From assembly GCA_018241725.1 (NCBI GenBank), contig JAFEDI010000138.1, forward strand, positions 124,001 through 188,000: DNA of 64,000 bases, written 5' to 3'. Origin of the DNA: Pseudomonadota bacterium. Lineage in GTDB: Bacteria > Pseudomonadota > Gammaproteobacteria > Burkholderiales > Rhodocyclaceae. Both the position numbers and the translations under genes were made by a program. A model generated the notes under the pieces. That model had not been told where the DNA came from and made no database searches. It worked only from the letters and a program-made list of their open reading frames with translations. Positions 18,513 to 28,211 of the stretch are shown here, in pieces (the stretch's first letter is position 1; every line of letters starts with the position of its first letter).

Positions 18513-18593
18513 GACATTCTCCGGAGACCGGTTAATTGATGGCGAATATTCGGCACGGCGCCGAAAAGCTTTAGGACAGGCAGGGCGGGGATG

Positions 18594-19646
18594 CTACGCC
18601 GAAGCGCCGGCAAAGACCGGCTCCGGCTCCAGATTCACTCCGAAACGGGCCAGCACATCGGCCCGTACCGCGTTGCTGGTGGCAACCACGTCGGCACCGG
18701 TGGCCCCTCCGTGATTCACCAGCACCAGCGCCTGCTTCTCGTAGCAGCCCACCGGGCCGAGGCGGCGCCCCTTCCAGCCGGCCTGGTCGATGAGCCAGCC
18801 GGCTGCGAGCTTCACGCGGCCATCGGCCTGCGGGTAATGGGGCAGGCCGGGATGCTGCTCCGCCAGGCGCGCGTAGGTTTCGGCGTCGACCACCGGATTC
18901 TTGAAGAAGCTGCCGGCGTTGCCGATCTCGGCCAGGTCGGGCAGCTTGCGGCGGCGGATCGCAATGACCGCGTCCGACACCTGCAGCGGAGTTGGCGAGC
19001 TGATGCCCTGGGCGTCGAGCTCCTTCGCCACGTCGGCATAGCCGGTGACGGCCTTCCAGGCCTTGGGCAGGCGGAAGGTGACGGCGGCGATCAGATAGCG
19101 ACCCTTGCCGGCCTGCTTGAAGAAGCTGTCCCGGTAGCCGAAAGCGCAGTCGCGCCTGTCGAAGCCCACCGTTTTGCCGGTTTCCAGGTCGTAGGCGCGC
19201 AGGCTGTAGAAATGTTCGGCCATCTCGAGGCCGTAGGCACCGATGTTCTGCACCGGCGCGGCACCGACGGTGCCGGGGATCAGCGACAGGTTCTCGAGGC
19301 CCGGCCAGCCCATCTCCAGCGTCCACCGCACGAAATCGTGCCAGTTCTCGCCGCCACCGGCACGGATGTAGAAGGCGTCGGCGTCCTCCTGCACACGGCT
19401 GCGGCCGTGGAAGGCCACATGCAGCACGAGGCCGGGGAAATCGCCGGTCAGCACCAGGTTGGAGCCGCCGCCAATGACCAGCTTCGGCAGGCCGGCGATG
19501 CGCGGATCGTCGAGCACCGCGCGCAGCGCATCCACGTGGTCCACAGCAGCGAACCAGGCCGCGCGGGCCGGCAGGCGCAAGGTGTTCAGCGTATCGAGGG
19601 AAACGTCCTGGCGCAGCAGGTCGACGGCGTTGGTGACGTGGCTCAT
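18594..19646 (-). CDS. murB: UDP-N-acetylenolpyruvoylglucosamine reductase
   Basis: MurB (350 aa) reduces UDP-GlcNAc-enolpyruvate to UDP-MurNAc with NADPH and FAD, an essential cytoplasmic step of peptidoglycan synthesis. The FAD-binding region shows [10 protein letters not shown] and the loop [20 protein letters not shown]. The family's YRDSFFK segment with the catalytic serine is present, as is [11 protein letters not shown]. It has the length of the E. coli-type (type I) enzyme. I start it at the ATG at 19646 ([24 protein letters not shown]) because the frame upstream is the queF gene in another phase. That ATG overlaps the queF stop by 4 bp, so the two genes are coupled. Confidence 0.96.
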   Translation of the reverse strand: MSHVTNAVDLLRQDVSLDTLNTLRLPARAAWFAAVDHVDALRAVLDDPRIAGLPKLVIGGGSNLVLTGDFPGLVLHVAFHGRSRVQEDADAFYIRAGGGENWHDFVRWTLEMGWPGLENLSLIPGTVGAAPVQNIGAYGLEMAEHFYSLRAYDLETGKTVGFDRRDCAFGYRDSFFKQAGKGRYLIAAVTFRLPKAWKAVTGYADVAKELDAQGISSPTPLQVSDAVIAIRRRKLPDLAEIGNAGSFFKNPVVDAETYARLAEQHPGLPHYPQADGRVKLAAGWLIDQAGWKGRRLGPVGCYEKQALVLVNHGGATGADVVATSNAVRADVLARFGVNLEPEPVFAGASA

Positions 19647-20488
19647 TGGCGGACCTCGGCGACGGGCGCCGGCGCCAGCAGACCCGGCGTGCGGCGGTAG
19701 GGATTGATGTCCAGCCCGCCGCGGCGGGTGTAGCGCGCCCACACGGACAGCTTGGACGGCCGGCACTCGCGCAGGATGTCCACGAAGATCCGCTCGACGC
19801 ACTGCTCGTGGAACTCGTTGTGCTGGCGGAAGGACACGATGTAGCGCAGCAGCGCCTCCCGGTCGATCGGAGCGCCGTAGTAGCGCACCACCACCATCGC
19901 CCAGTCGGGCTGGCCGGTGACCAGGCAATTGGACTTGAGCAGGTGGGAATACAGGGTCTCGCCGACCTCCGGCGCGCCGTGGTCGGCCTTCAGCAGGGAC
20001 GGATCGGGCGTGTAGCGATCGATGTCGATGTCGAGGGTGTCGAGCAGCACGCCGTCGGGATAGCCGATGGCCCGTTCCGGGCGGGTACTGAGGGGCTCGA
20101 CCTGCACCGTCACCTGCGCGCCGACGGCGTCCGACAGATCGCGGGCGAGGGTCTTGCCGAGGTCGGCAACGCTGTCCACACGGGTCTGGTTGAAGGAGTT
20201 CAGGTACAGCTTGAAGGACTTGGACTCGACGATATTCGGCGAATCGGCCGGCACGCGGAAGCTGGCCAGCGCCACCACCGGCTTGCCGCGGGGGTCGAGC
20301 CAGGACAGCTCGTAGGCGTTCCACAAGTCTTCGCCTACGAAAGGCAGCGCGCCGTCGGCCAGGCCGATCTCGTCACGCTTGCCCTGGCGGGCGATGGGGA
20401 AGAGCAGTTCCGGCGCGTAGTGCTCGGCGTAGGCCACCGGCTTGCCGAGGGGCGATGCGTCGGGATGGGCGGGGTGTTTCGTAGACAT
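19643..20488 (-). CDS. queF: NADPH-dependent 7-cyano-7-deazaguanine reductase
   Basis: QueF (281 aa, the long two-domain form) reduces preQ0 to preQ1 in queuosine biosynthesis for tRNA modification. The family signature [15 protein letters not shown] is present in the first half, and [12 protein letters not shown] carries the catalytic cysteine. [16 protein letters not shown] with the conserved H and E, and [11 protein letters not shown] near the end, complete the set. It is the first gene of a two-gene unit with murB (ATGA overlap). The partnership is chromosomal coincidence rather than a shared pathway. Confidence 0.96.
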   Translation of the reverse strand: MSTKHPAHPDASPLGKPVAYAEHYAPELLFPIARQGKRDEIGLADGALPFVGEDLWNAYELSWLDPRGKPVVALASFRVPADSPNIVESKSFKLYLNSFNQTRVDSVADLGKTLARDLSDAVGAQVTVQVEPLSTRPERAIGYPDGVLLDTLDIDIDRYTPDPSLLKADHGAPEVGETLYSHLLKSNCLVTGQPDWAMVVVRYYGAPIDREALLRYIVSFRQHNEFHEQCVERIFVDILRECRPSKLSVWARYTRRGGLDINPYRRTPGLLAPAPVAEVRQ

Positions 20489-20606
20489 TCTCGTATTGTA
20501 CTGGCTCAGGCCAGCAGCAGCCGGCCGGGAGAGCAGGACACAATCTTTTCAAGCTCCGCCGCCACGGCTCCGTTAATGTGGCAATTCCGCCTATCTGCTT
20601 CACAGA

Positions 20607-21002
20607 ATGACTTACAAGGTCCTCATCGTCGACGACGTCGCGACGATCCGCGGATTCGTGCGGGCCGCCATCGCCCCGCTGAACTACTCGATCCTCGAAG
20701 CCCACAACGGGGCACGGGCGCTGGAACTGTGCCGGCAGGAACAGCCCGACCTGGTCGTCACCGACTGGAATATGCCGGGCATGCGCGGCGACGAACTGAT
20801 CAAGCACATCCGCGCCGAGGACCCGGAAACCCACATCATCGTCCTCACCGCCGAAGGGGCTCGCGGCCAGGTCAGTGCGATGCTGGCCCTCGACATCCAG
20901 GGCTATGTGTTGAAGCCCTTCCAGCTACCGGCCCTGCGTCGGCGCATCGAGGCCGTCCTGCTGCAGCGGCTGCCCCGCGCCGCCTTCCCGTCGCAGGGCT
21001 GA
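20607..21002 (+). CDS. Single-domain response regulator (CheY-like)
   Basis: A 131-aa stand-alone receiver domain. Key residues: the acidic pair DD at 9-10 (VLIVDDVA), phospho-acceptor D53 (VVTDWNMPG), T81 (VLTAEG) and K103 (YVLKPF). No output domain follows; after the receiver the protein ends at LLQRLPRAAFPSQG. Such proteins act by protein contact, as CheY does at the flagellar motor. No histidine kinase gene is adjacent, so the partner is unknown. The last 78 bp overlap the 3' end of the transglycosylase gene on the other strand. Confidence 0.92.
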   Translation: MTYKVLIVDDVATIRGFVRAAIAPLNYSILEAHNGARALELCRQEQPDLVVTDWNMPGMRGDELIKHIRAEDPETHIIVLTAEGARGQVSAMLALDIQGYVLKPFQLPALRRRIEAVLLQRLPRAAFPSQG

Positions 21003-22217
21003 CAGCAGCTTCTGGCCGCCGCGCCCATCCACGGGCTGGCCGAGGCGCTGCTGCTCGATGCGGATCGCCGCCCGGCTGGCGTCGCCGAGCATGCCGTCCA
21101 CGGTACCGATGGCGTGGCCACGGGCGATCAGCAGGGTCTGCAGCTCGCGCCGCTCGGCGCGGGACAGGCCGGCATCGTCGGTCGGCCAAGGCGTAACGAA
21201 GGGCCCTCCGCCGCGCAGGCGATCGGACAGATGGGCAATAGCCAGCGCATAGCTCTCGGCGGCGTTGTAGCCGTAGATCGCATCGAAATTACGGAACACC
21301 AGGAAGGCCGGCCCCTTCGGCCCTGCCGGCAGCAGCAGGCCGGCGTTGCCGGCGCCATCCAGCGGCGTGCCGTCGACACGCTTCACCCCGCGGACGCTCC
21401 ATGCTGCCAGCGACTGCTTGTTGCGCCGCCCGGCACCGCTGGCGTCGAAGCCATCCGGCAGGCGCACCTCGTAGCCCCACACCTCGCCCTCGCGCCAACC
21501 CGCCTTGCGCAGGAAGTTGGCGGTGGACGCCAGCGCGTCGGGAACGCTACCAACCAGGTCCCGACGGCCGTCGCCATCGAAGTCGACAGCCAGACGCAGG
21601 AAAGTGGACGGCATGAACTGGGTGTGACCGAAGGCGCCGGCCCACGAACCGGTGAGCTGCTCGGCGCTGACATCGCCGCTATCGACGATCTTCAGCGCAT
21701 CGTAGAACTCCCCGCGGAAGTAGGCCTGGCGCCGCCCGTAGCAGGACAGCGTGGACAGGGAGGTGAGCAGCGGGCGGGAGCCGAAATTGCGGCCGAAGTT
21801 GCTCTCCACGCCCCACACCGCGACGACCGTGGCCGGGTCCACATGGAAGCGCGCCGCCACGGCCGCCAGCGTGTCGCCCCACTGGGCGAGCATCGCCTGG
21901 CCATCGGCGACACGCTCGTCATCCACCAGGCCGGCAAGGTAGTCCCAGATCGGGGTGCGGAACTCCGGCTGGTAGTCGAGCAGATCCAGCACCTTCATGT
22001 CCGGCACGAGGCTGGCTGTGAGGCGCTCATAGCCTTCCGGCGACACGCCGCGGGCCACTGCTGCGGCCTTCAGGCCGGCCACGCAGGGCGCGAAGCTGGC
22101 CGGATCGGGCGCGGCCTGGGCATGGGCGGTGGCCGTCACCGCCAGAATGAGCAACGGCACGGTAAAGGTGGCAAACCGGGTGCTCACGCAGGCACCCGCG
22201 GGTTTATTTCGTTTCAT
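20925..22217 (-). CDS. Lytic murein transglycosylase, MltB type, with peptidoglycan-binding domain
   Basis: A 430-aa exported peptidoglycan hydrolase. A signal peptide (FTVPLLILAVTATAHAQA) is followed by the SLT domain: the catalytic glutamate lies in VVAVWGVESNFGRNFG, followed by LSTLSCYGRRQAYFRGE and SWAGAFGHTQFMPSTF. A C-terminal peptidoglycan-binding domain spans about residues 345-405 (LSRAERRELQTLLIARG...AIGTVDGMLGDASRAAIR). There is no lipobox, so it is periplasmic rather than a lipoprotein. The last ~26 residues (after LLSALRR) go beyond the domain and are encoded by DNA that overlaps the response-regulator gene by 78 bp; they look like a read-on tail. Confidence 0.93.
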   Translation of the reverse strand: MKRNKPAGACVSTRFATFTVPLLILAVTATAHAQAAPDPASFAPCVAGLKAAAVARGVSPEGYERLTASLVPDMKVLDLLDYQPEFRTPIWDYLAGLVDDERVADGQAMLAQWGDTLAAVAARFHVDPATVVAVWGVESNFGRNFGSRPLLTSLSTLSCYGRRQAYFRGEFYDALKIVDSGDVSAEQLTGSWAGAFGHTQFMPSTFLRLAVDFDGDGRRDLVGSVPDALASTANFLRKAGWREGEVWGYEVRLPDGFDASGAGRRNKQSLAAWSVRGVKRVDGTPLDGAGNAGLLLPAGPKGPAFLVFRNFDAIYGYNAAESYALAIAHLSDRLRGGGPFVTPWPTDDAGLSRAERRELQTLLIARGHAIGTVDGMLGDASRAAIRIEQQRLGQPVDGRGGQKLLSALRREGGAGQPLQQDGLDAPTQGR

Positions 22218-22314
22218 CGATCAGCGAACACTGTTTGATGGGAGGACGATTGAGCCGACCGCAGCGATCACCTCGTCACGCGCCTGCCAAACGCCACGAG
22301 ACATCCGCAAGGGA

Positions 22315-25038
22315 TCAGTGAGCCTCATCCCAGTTGGCGCCGACACCCACTTCGGCCACCAGGGGCACCGAAAGTTGCGCCACGCCGGCCATCAGCTTCG
22401 GCAGCTGGACGCGGATCAATTCCACCTCGTCGTCCGGCACTTCGAGCACCAGTTCGTCGTGGACCTGCAGGATCAGGCGCGACTTGACGCCGGAGTCCTT
22501 CAGCCACGCCGACGTGGCGATCATCGCCTTCTTGATCAGGTCGGCGGCGGTGCCCTGCATCGGCGCGTTGATCGCCGCCCGCTCGGCGCCCTGGCGGCGG
22601 CCGACCTGCTGGGCGCGGATGTCCGGCAGGTGCAGGCGGCGGCCGAACACCGTCTCCACGTAGCCCTTGGTCTTGGCCTCCAGGCGGGTGCGCTCCATGT
22701 AGGTGGCGACGCCGGGGTAGCGCGCGAAGTAGCGGTCGATGTAGTTGGCCGCGGCGGCCCGCTCGATGCTCAGGTTCTTGGCCAGGCCGTGGGCGCTCAT
22801 GCCGTAGATCAGGCCGAAGTTGATCACCTTGGCGTAGCGGCGCTGCTCGCTGCTGACTTCCAGCGGCGTCACGCCGAAGATCTCGGCGGCGGTGGCGCGG
22901 TGCACATCCTCGCCGTGGGCAAAGGCATTCAGCAGCCCCTTGTCGCCGGACAGGTGGGCCATGATACGCAGCTCGATCTGCGAGTAGTCGGCCGACACGA
23001 TCTTGTGACCGGCCGGCGCGATGAAGGCGGCGCGGATGCGGCGCCCTTCCGGCGTCCGGATCGGGATGTTCTGCAGGTTGGGCTCGGAGCTGGCGAGACG
23101 CCCGGTGACCGCCACCGCCTGGCTGAAGCTGGTGTGCACGCGGCCGGTCTTCGGATTGACCATCAGCGGCAGCTTGTCGGTGTAGGTGTTCTTCAGCTTG
23201 GCCAGACTGCGGTGCTCCAGCAGCAGCTTGGGTAGCGGGTAGTCGTCGGCGAGCTGGGACAGCACGTCTTCGTCGGTGGACGGCTGGCCGGTGGCAGTCT
23301 TCTTGACCACCGGCAGACCCAGCTTGGTGAACAGGATTTCGCCGAGCTGCTTGGGCGAGCCCAGGTTGAAGGGCTGGCCAGCCAGCTCATGGGCCTGCTG
23401 CTCCAGTTCGTGCAGGCGGCGGCCGAGCTCCTCGGAGTGCTGGGCGAGCAGGAAGTCGTCGATCAGCACCCCGTTGCGCTCCATCTCGAAGAGCACCCGC
23501 GCGGTGGGCAGCTCCACGTCCCGGTACAGCGCGGCGAGGCCCGGTTCGGCGGCCAGCTGGGCGGCCAGCGCGTTGTGCAGGCGCAGCGTGATGTCAGCAT
23601 CCTCGGCGGCGTATTCGGTGGCGCGGGCCAGCTCGACTTCGCCGAAGCCGATCTGCTTGGCACCCTTGCCGCACACCTCGGCGTAAGTCAGCGTCTTGAG
23701 GCCCAGATGGCGGCTGGCCAGGGAATCCATGTCGTGGGACTTGTCGCTCTCCAGCACGTAGGACTCGAGCAGCGTGTCCTCAAAGATGCCGGCAAGCGCG
23801 ATGCCGTGGTTAGCCAGGATGTGGGCGTCGTATTTGAGATTCTGGCCGAGCTTGCGGTGGGCGTCGGACTCCAGCCAGGGCTTCAGCCTGGCCAGCACCT
23901 CGGCCAGCGGCAGCTGGGCCGGCGCGTCGGCGTAGGTGTGGGCCAGCGGCAGGTAGGCCGCCTCGCCCTCGACCGTGGCGAAGGACATGCCGACCAGGGT
24001 GGCGACCATCGGGTCGAGACCAGTGGTCTCGGTGTCGAAGGCGGTGAGTTCAGCGGCGGAGATTTTCGCCAGCCACGCGTCGAAAGCCGCCCAGTCGAGC
24101 AGCGTCTCGTAGCCCATGCGGTGGGCGCCCGGCTCGCCCTGGGGTGCGACGGCCTCGGGCGCCTCAGCGGCGGCCGGTGCGGCGCGATGCACACCCTGCT
24201 CCAGCTCCTTCAGCCAGCCCTTGAATTCCATGCGCCGGTAGATCGCCGCCAACGCCTCCTTGTCGTCCTCCCGCGCCGGCAGGTCGGCGGGGCCGACCGG
24301 CAAGGGCAGGTCGGTAACTACGGTGACCAGCTTGCGCCCGAGAGGCAGGAAATCCAGGTGCTTGCGCAGGTTCTCGCCGACCTTGCCACCGACCTTGTCG
24401 GCATTGGCGACAAGGTTGTCCAGGTTGCCGTACTCGGTGAGCCACTTCACCGCGGTCTTGGGGCCACACTTCTCGACGCCGGGCACGTTGTCCACGGTGT
24501 CGCCGATCAGGGTCAGGTAGTCGACGATCAGATTCGGCGGCACGCCGAACTTGGCGGTCACGCCGGCCTCGTCGAGAACCTCCTCGCTCATCGTGTTCAC
24601 CCAGCGCACGCCGGGCTGGACGAGCTGGGTCAGGTCCTTGTCGCCGGTGGAGATGACCACCTCCCAGCCGGCCTCGACGGCGCGGCGGGTCAGTGTGCCG
24701 ATCACGTCGTCGGCCTCGACGCCCTCCTCCATCAGCAGTGGCCAACCCTCGGCCTTGACCGCTTCGTGCAGCGGCTCGATCTGGGCGCGCAGGTCGTCGG
24801 GCATCGGCGGGCGCTGGGCCTTGTAGTCGGGGAACCAGTCGTCGCGGAAGGTCTTGCCCTTGGCATCGAATACGCAGGCGCGGTATTCCGCCTTGTAGTC
24901 GGATTCGAGCCGACGTAGCATGGAAAGGACCCCGCGCACCGCGCCAGTCGGTTCTCCCGACGAATTGCGCAGGTCGGGCAAGGCATGAAAGGCACGGTAC
25001 AGGTAACTGGAACCGTCTACGAGCAACAGGGTCGGCAT
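22315..25038 (-). CDS. polA: DNA polymerase I
   Basis: PolA (907 aa) fills gaps and removes RNA primers during replication and repair. The N-terminal 5' nuclease begins MPTLLLVDGSSYLYRAFH and covers about 1-290. The 3'-5' exonuclease domain starts near TAFDTETTGLDPM, and its Exo motifs are intact, so proofreading is expected. The polymerase domain shows motif A (VSADYSQIELR), the O helix (RRYAKVINFGLIYGM) and motif C (QVHDELV). The start is set at MPTLLL; the ATG 13 codons earlier adds a non-family leader. It diverges from the LOG-family gene across about 60 bp that must hold both promoters. Confidence 0.97.
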   Translation of the reverse strand: MPTLLLVDGSSYLYRAFHALPDLRNSSGEPTGAVRGVLSMLRRLESDYKAEYRACVFDAKGKTFRDDWFPDYKAQRPPMPDDLRAQIEPLHEAVKAEGWPLLMEEGVEADDVIGTLTRRAVEAGWEVVISTGDKDLTQLVQPGVRWVNTMSEEVLDEAGVTAKFGVPPNLIVDYLTLIGDTVDNVPGVEKCGPKTAVKWLTEYGNLDNLVANADKVGGKVGENLRKHLDFLPLGRKLVTVVTDLPLPVGPADLPAREDDKEALAAIYRRMEFKGWLKELEQGVHRAAPAAAEAPEAVAPQGEPGAHRMGYETLLDWAAFDAWLAKISAAELTAFDTETTGLDPMVATLVGMSFATVEGEAAYLPLAHTYADAPAQLPLAEVLARLKPWLESDAHRKLGQNLKYDAHILANHGIALAGIFEDTLLESYVLESDKSHDMDSLASRHLGLKTLTYAEVCGKGAKQIGFGEVELARATEYAAEDADITLRLHNALAAQLAAEPGLAALYRDVELPTARVLFEMERNGVLIDDFLLAQHSEELGRRLHELEQQAHELAGQPFNLGSPKQLGEILFTKLGLPVVKKTATGQPSTDEDVLSQLADDYPLPKLLLEHRSLAKLKNTYTDKLPLMVNPKTGRVHTSFSQAVAVTGRLASSEPNLQNIPIRTPEGRRIRAAFIAPAGHKIVSADYSQIELRIMAHLSGDKGLLNAFAHGEDVHRATAAEIFGVTPLEVSSEQRRYAKVINFGLIYGMSAHGLAKNLSIERAAAANYIDRYFARYPGVATYMERTRLEAKTKGYVETVFGRRLHLPDIRAQQVGRRQGAERAAINAPMQGTAADLIKKAMIATSAWLKDSGVKSRLILQVHDELVLEVPDDEVELIRVQLPKLMAGVAQLSVPLVAEVGVGANWDEAH

Positions 25039-25098
25039 GGGTTCGCGAGGCAGAGCAGGCGGAACCTCACCCCTCACCCCTCACTCCTTACAAGAAAA

Positions 25099-25824
25099 AT
25101 GACTGCAAAAGACAAACTCCCCCGGATGATGCCGAACACGGCAGCGCAGAACTTCACGGCCAGGGAGTCGTGGCGGATTTTCGGAATTATGGCAGAGTTC
25201 GTCGAGGCCACTGAGCGCCTCAAGCCGATCCGCCCGGCCGTCTCGATCTTCGGCAGCGCCCGCACCAAGCCCGACCATCCGTATTACGAGAAAACCGAAC
25301 GCATCGCACGCCTGCTTTCGGACGCCGGCTTCTCGGTGATTTCCGGTGGCGGCCCCGGCATCATGGAGGCCGCCAACAAGGGCGCCTATTTCGGCAAGTC
25401 GCCGAGCGTCGGGCTGAACATCCAGCTACCGATGGAGCAGCAGGCCAACCCCTATCAGGACATTTCCCAGACCTTCCAGCACTTCTTCGCGCGCAAGTTC
25501 ATGTTCGTGAAGTTCGCGGTGGCCTACGTGGTGATGCCCGGCGGTTTCGGCACCCTGGACGAATTGCTGGAGGCGATGACGCTGATCCAGACCGGCAAAA
25601 GCAGCAAGATCCCGGTGATTCTGGTCCACGAGCCCTTCTGGCGCGGCCTGATCGACTGGTTCAAGGACCGGCTGGTCGACGAAGGCATGATCAACCCGGA
25701 AGACATCAACCTGGTCCAGGTCATCGACGAACCCGAAAAGGTGGTGGATGCGATCTTCAACCATTACCAGAGCCGCGGCTTCCTGCCGCTGCCGGAAGAG
25801 CACGAGCTGATGCTCAACCTCTGA
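25099..25824 (+). CDS. LOG-family protein (TIGR00730), predicted nucleoside-phosphate phosphoribohydrolase
   Basis: A 241-aa Rossmann-fold protein of the LOG family, once annotated 'lysine decarboxylase'. Characterised members release free bases, such as cytokinins, from nucleoside 5'-monophosphates. Family motifs are GSARTKPDHPYY, SGGGPGIMEAANKG, VMPGGFGTLDE (the PGGxGTxxE signature) and QTGKSSKIPVILV. The ATG at 25099 was chosen as the one just before family-like sequence; AAGAAAAA precedes it but no strong ribosome binding site does. It sits between polA (divergent) and a DUF2782 gene (46 bp downstream). Confidence 0.9.
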   Translation: MTAKDKLPRMMPNTAAQNFTARESWRIFGIMAEFVEATERLKPIRPAVSIFGSARTKPDHPYYEKTERIARLLSDAGFSVISGGGPGIMEAANKGAYFGKSPSVGLNIQLPMEQQANPYQDISQTFQHFFARKFMFVKFAVAYVVMPGGFGTLDELLEAMTLIQTGKSSKIPVILVHEPFWRGLIDWFKDRLVDEGMINPEDINLVQVIDEPEKVVDAIFNHYQSRGFLPLPEEHELMLNL

Positions 25825-25870
25825 CGGCCGCCGCCGCAGCTTACAATCACGGCATAGTCAGGAGACCTTC

Positions 25871-26209
25871 ATGCCCCGCGTTAGCCATTTCGCCACCCTG
25901 CTGATCGCCGTCACCGCCTCCGCATGGGCCCAGCAGCCCCCGAAACTCGAACCCCTGCCCGAGCCACCCCCGCCGCCGCCCGGCATGGAGCTGGACCAGG
26001 AGCAGGAGCCCCAGGTCACCATCGTCAAGAAGGGCGAGGACACCGTCGAGGAATACCGCGTCAACGGCCAGCTCTACATGATCAAGGTGACGCCGCCCAA
26101 CGGCCCGTCCTACTACCTGTACGACGACGTCGGCCAGGGAGACTTCACGCGCCGCAGCGCCCAGGACAGCGGCCTGCGCGTACCGAAGTGGGTGATCAAG
26201 CGCTGGTAA
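25871..26209 (+). CDS. DUF2782 secreted protein
   Basis: A 112-aa exported protein with a signal peptide (SHFATLLIAVTASAWA) and a proline-rich stalk (EPPPPPPG). The DUF2782 core follows: VEEYRVNGQLYMIKVTP, then PSYYLYDDVGQGDF and the ending VPKWVIKRW. The function is unknown. In Betaproteobacteria this family is regularly next to polA, as here. An AGGAG lies 6-7 nt before the ATG and a TACAAT hexamer about 30 bp upstream could be a -10 element. The transcript ends at a strong terminator 30 bp after the stop. Confidence 0.88.
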   Translation: MPRVSHFATLLIAVTASAWAQQPPKLEPLPEPPPPPPGMELDQEQEPQVTIVKKGEDTVEEYRVNGQLYMIKVTPPNGPSYYLYDDVGQGDFTRRSAQDSGLRVPKWVIKRW

Positions 26210-26235
26210 GGCGCTGACCAAACAGGCCGTGGATG

Positions 26236-26267
26236 AAAAAGGGGCAGCCCGCAGGCTGCCCCTTTTT
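26236..26267. terminator. Bidirectional rho-independent terminator
   Basis: A perfect 9-bp stem, GGGGCAGCC at 26241-26249 and GGCTGCCCC at 26254-26262, with loop CGCA. It is flanked by AAAAA on the left and TTTTT on the right, so it works on both strands. It separates the converging DUF2782 gene and sppA. Confidence 0.95.
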
Positions 26268-26288
26268 CACATCCTGCCTCCGCCGCCC

Positions 26289-28124
26289 TTACGGCGCGTC
26301 GCACAGGCAATGCAGATAGACATGGCCAGGGTCGTTCCACAGGGCCAAGCCGGCCAGTTCGCTGCGGATCTTCGCCACGGCCTGGTCCACTACCGACGCC
26401 GGGCTCGTTGCGCCGCGGGCTTCTTCCTCACCACTATCGAGCAGGCGCAGCAACAGCTGGTCACGGGGCGACAGAGGCTTTTCCACGTAGCTCACGTCAT
26501 AGTCCTTCAGACCGGCCCGCGCGGCGGCAGCCTTGAGGGCCGCGTCGAAGTTGCCGAGCTTGTCCACCAGGCCTTTTTCGCGGGCCTGGCTGCCCATCCA
26601 CACCCGCCCCTGGGCGACGTGATCCACCGCCTCGACCGTCATCTTGCGGTTCTTGCCGACCAGCTCGACGAAGCGCCGGTAGCCGAATTCGATGTTCTGC
26701 TGCAGCAGGTTGGCGACCTGCGGGTCGAGGGGCCGGCGCGGGTCGAGACCGCCGGCCAGCGCGGTGGTGCCGACGCCATCCACCGTCAGGCCCAGCTTGG
26801 CCATCGGGCCGGAGATGTCCGGCATCATCGCGAAGATGCCGATCGAGCCGGTGATGGTGGTCGGGCTGGCCCACACTTCGTCAGCCGCCATGCTGATCCA
26901 GTAACCACCGGACGCCGCCACCGAGCCCATCGAGACGATCACCGGCTTGCCGGCCTCGCGGGTCAGTTCCAGCTCACGGCGGATCACTTCGGACGCCGTC
27001 GCGCTGCCGCCCGGGCTGTCCACGCGCAGCACCACCGCCTTGATCGCCTTGTCTTCGCGGGCCTGGCGGATTAGGCCGGCAAGCGTGTCTCCGCCGACCA
27101 CGCCGGGCGGCTGCTCGCCGTCGACGATCGCGCCCTGAGCGACGATCACACCGATCTTGTCGGCCGGGTGCGGCTGCTCGTCACGCACACGGGCCACATA
27201 GGTGGCCAGATCCACGTGGCGATAGCCTTTGTTATCGTCCGTCGCACCGATCTGTTGCTTCAGGAAGTCGCGCCACTGGTCCGTGGTCTTCAGGCCATCC
27301 ACCAGCCCGGCGTTGTGCGCCATCTTGGCCGCATCACCGCCGGCTGCCGCCAGTTGTGCCGGCGCGTCGCCGATGTAGGCGGCCAGGTTGGCCCCCGCCT
27401 TCGGACGGGCCGCGGCGATATCCGCTTGATAGGCCTGCCAGGCCGCGTCCAGGTAGGTCTTGGTAGCCTCCCGGTCCTCCGGCGACATGTCGCTGCGGGT
27501 ATAGGGTTCGACAAAGGACTTGTAGGTGCCGACGCGGAAGACCTGCATCTTCACGCCGACCTGATCGAACAAACCCTTGAAGTAGGTCGGGAAGCGCGCG
27601 AAGCCGGACAGCAGCACGTAGCCGTCGGGGTTCACGAAGACCTCGTCGGCCCGGGACGCCAGGTGGTACTGCCCCTGATCGAAGCGCTTGCCGTAGGCAT
27701 AGACCTTCTTGCCTGCCTTGCGGAACTCACCGATGGCCGCGGCGATCTCCTGCAGCTTGGCCAGCCCCGCACCGGACAGACCGTCGGTCTCGATGACCAG
27801 CGCCTTGATGCGCGAGTCGGTGGCGGCGGCACGGATGCCGTCCACCACGTCGCGCAGCAGCACCTGATGGATACCCTCGACGCCTTGCAGCACGCCCATC
27901 GGACTGCGCGCGCTGCGCTGCTCCACGAGCTGGCCGACCGGCGCCACCAGCAGCGCCGCATCGGTGGGCAACGGAGCCGGCCGGGCCGCCCACCAGCCGC
28001 CCACCACGAACACCACCACGGCGATGAACAACACGTTGAGACTCACCTGCCGCAGGCGGTCCACCGCCCGCCAGACCGACGAGAATCCCCTTCTCACGAC
28101 ACCAGGCCGTGCATTGCGCTCCAT
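26289..28124 (-). CDS. sppA: Signal peptide peptidase SppA, long form
   Basis: SppA (611 aa, the 67-kDa two-repeat form) is an inner-membrane serine protease that clears cleaved signal peptides. One membrane helix near residues 27-47 (VSLNVLFIAVVVFVVGGWW) anchors it. The catalytic serine lies in the second repeat in SMGSVAASGGYWIS; the general-base lysine is expected in the first repeat near GKKVYAYGKRFDQG. The second repeat begins around KIGVIVAQGAIVDGE. I start it at ATG 28124 because upstream residues have no family likeness and run into the neighbouring gene. It is divergent from the CoA-binding gene, with 87 bp between. Confidence 0.95.
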   Translation of the reverse strand: MERNARPGVVRRGFSSVWRAVDRLRQVSLNVLFIAVVVFVVGGWWAARPAPLPTDAALLVAPVGQLVEQRSARSPMGVLQGVEGIHQVLLRDVVDGIRAAATDSRIKALVIETDGLSGAGLAKLQEIAAAIGEFRKAGKKVYAYGKRFDQGQYHLASRADEVFVNPDGYVLLSGFARFPTYFKGLFDQVGVKMQVFRVGTYKSFVEPYTRSDMSPEDREATKTYLDAAWQAYQADIAAARPKAGANLAAYIGDAPAQLAAAGGDAAKMAHNAGLVDGLKTTDQWRDFLKQQIGATDDNKGYRHVDLATYVARVRDEQPHPADKIGVIVAQGAIVDGEQPPGVVGGDTLAGLIRQAREDKAIKAVVLRVDSPGGSATASEVIRRELELTREAGKPVIVSMGSVAASGGYWISMAADEVWASPTTITGSIGIFAMMPDISGPMAKLGLTVDGVGTTALAGGLDPRRPLDPQVANLLQQNIEFGYRRFVELVGKNRKMTVEAVDHVAQGRVWMGSQAREKGLVDKLGNFDAALKAAAARAGLKDYDVSYVEKPLSPRDQLLLRLLDSGEEEARGATSPASVVDQAVAKIRSELAGLALWNDPGHVYLHCLCDAP

Positions 28125-28211
28125 TGCATTCTCCAAACCGGGCCACCTGGCCCTATTCCCTGCAGACATCCGCAGGCTTTCTGCACCCCACCAATCCGGT
28201 AGAATCCCACC

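Noticed and set aside
28199-28204. TAGAAT before the CoA-binding gene as a -10 element.
   Set aside because: It ends only 7 bp before the ATG, so use would require a nearly leaderless transcript; not listed as a promoter.
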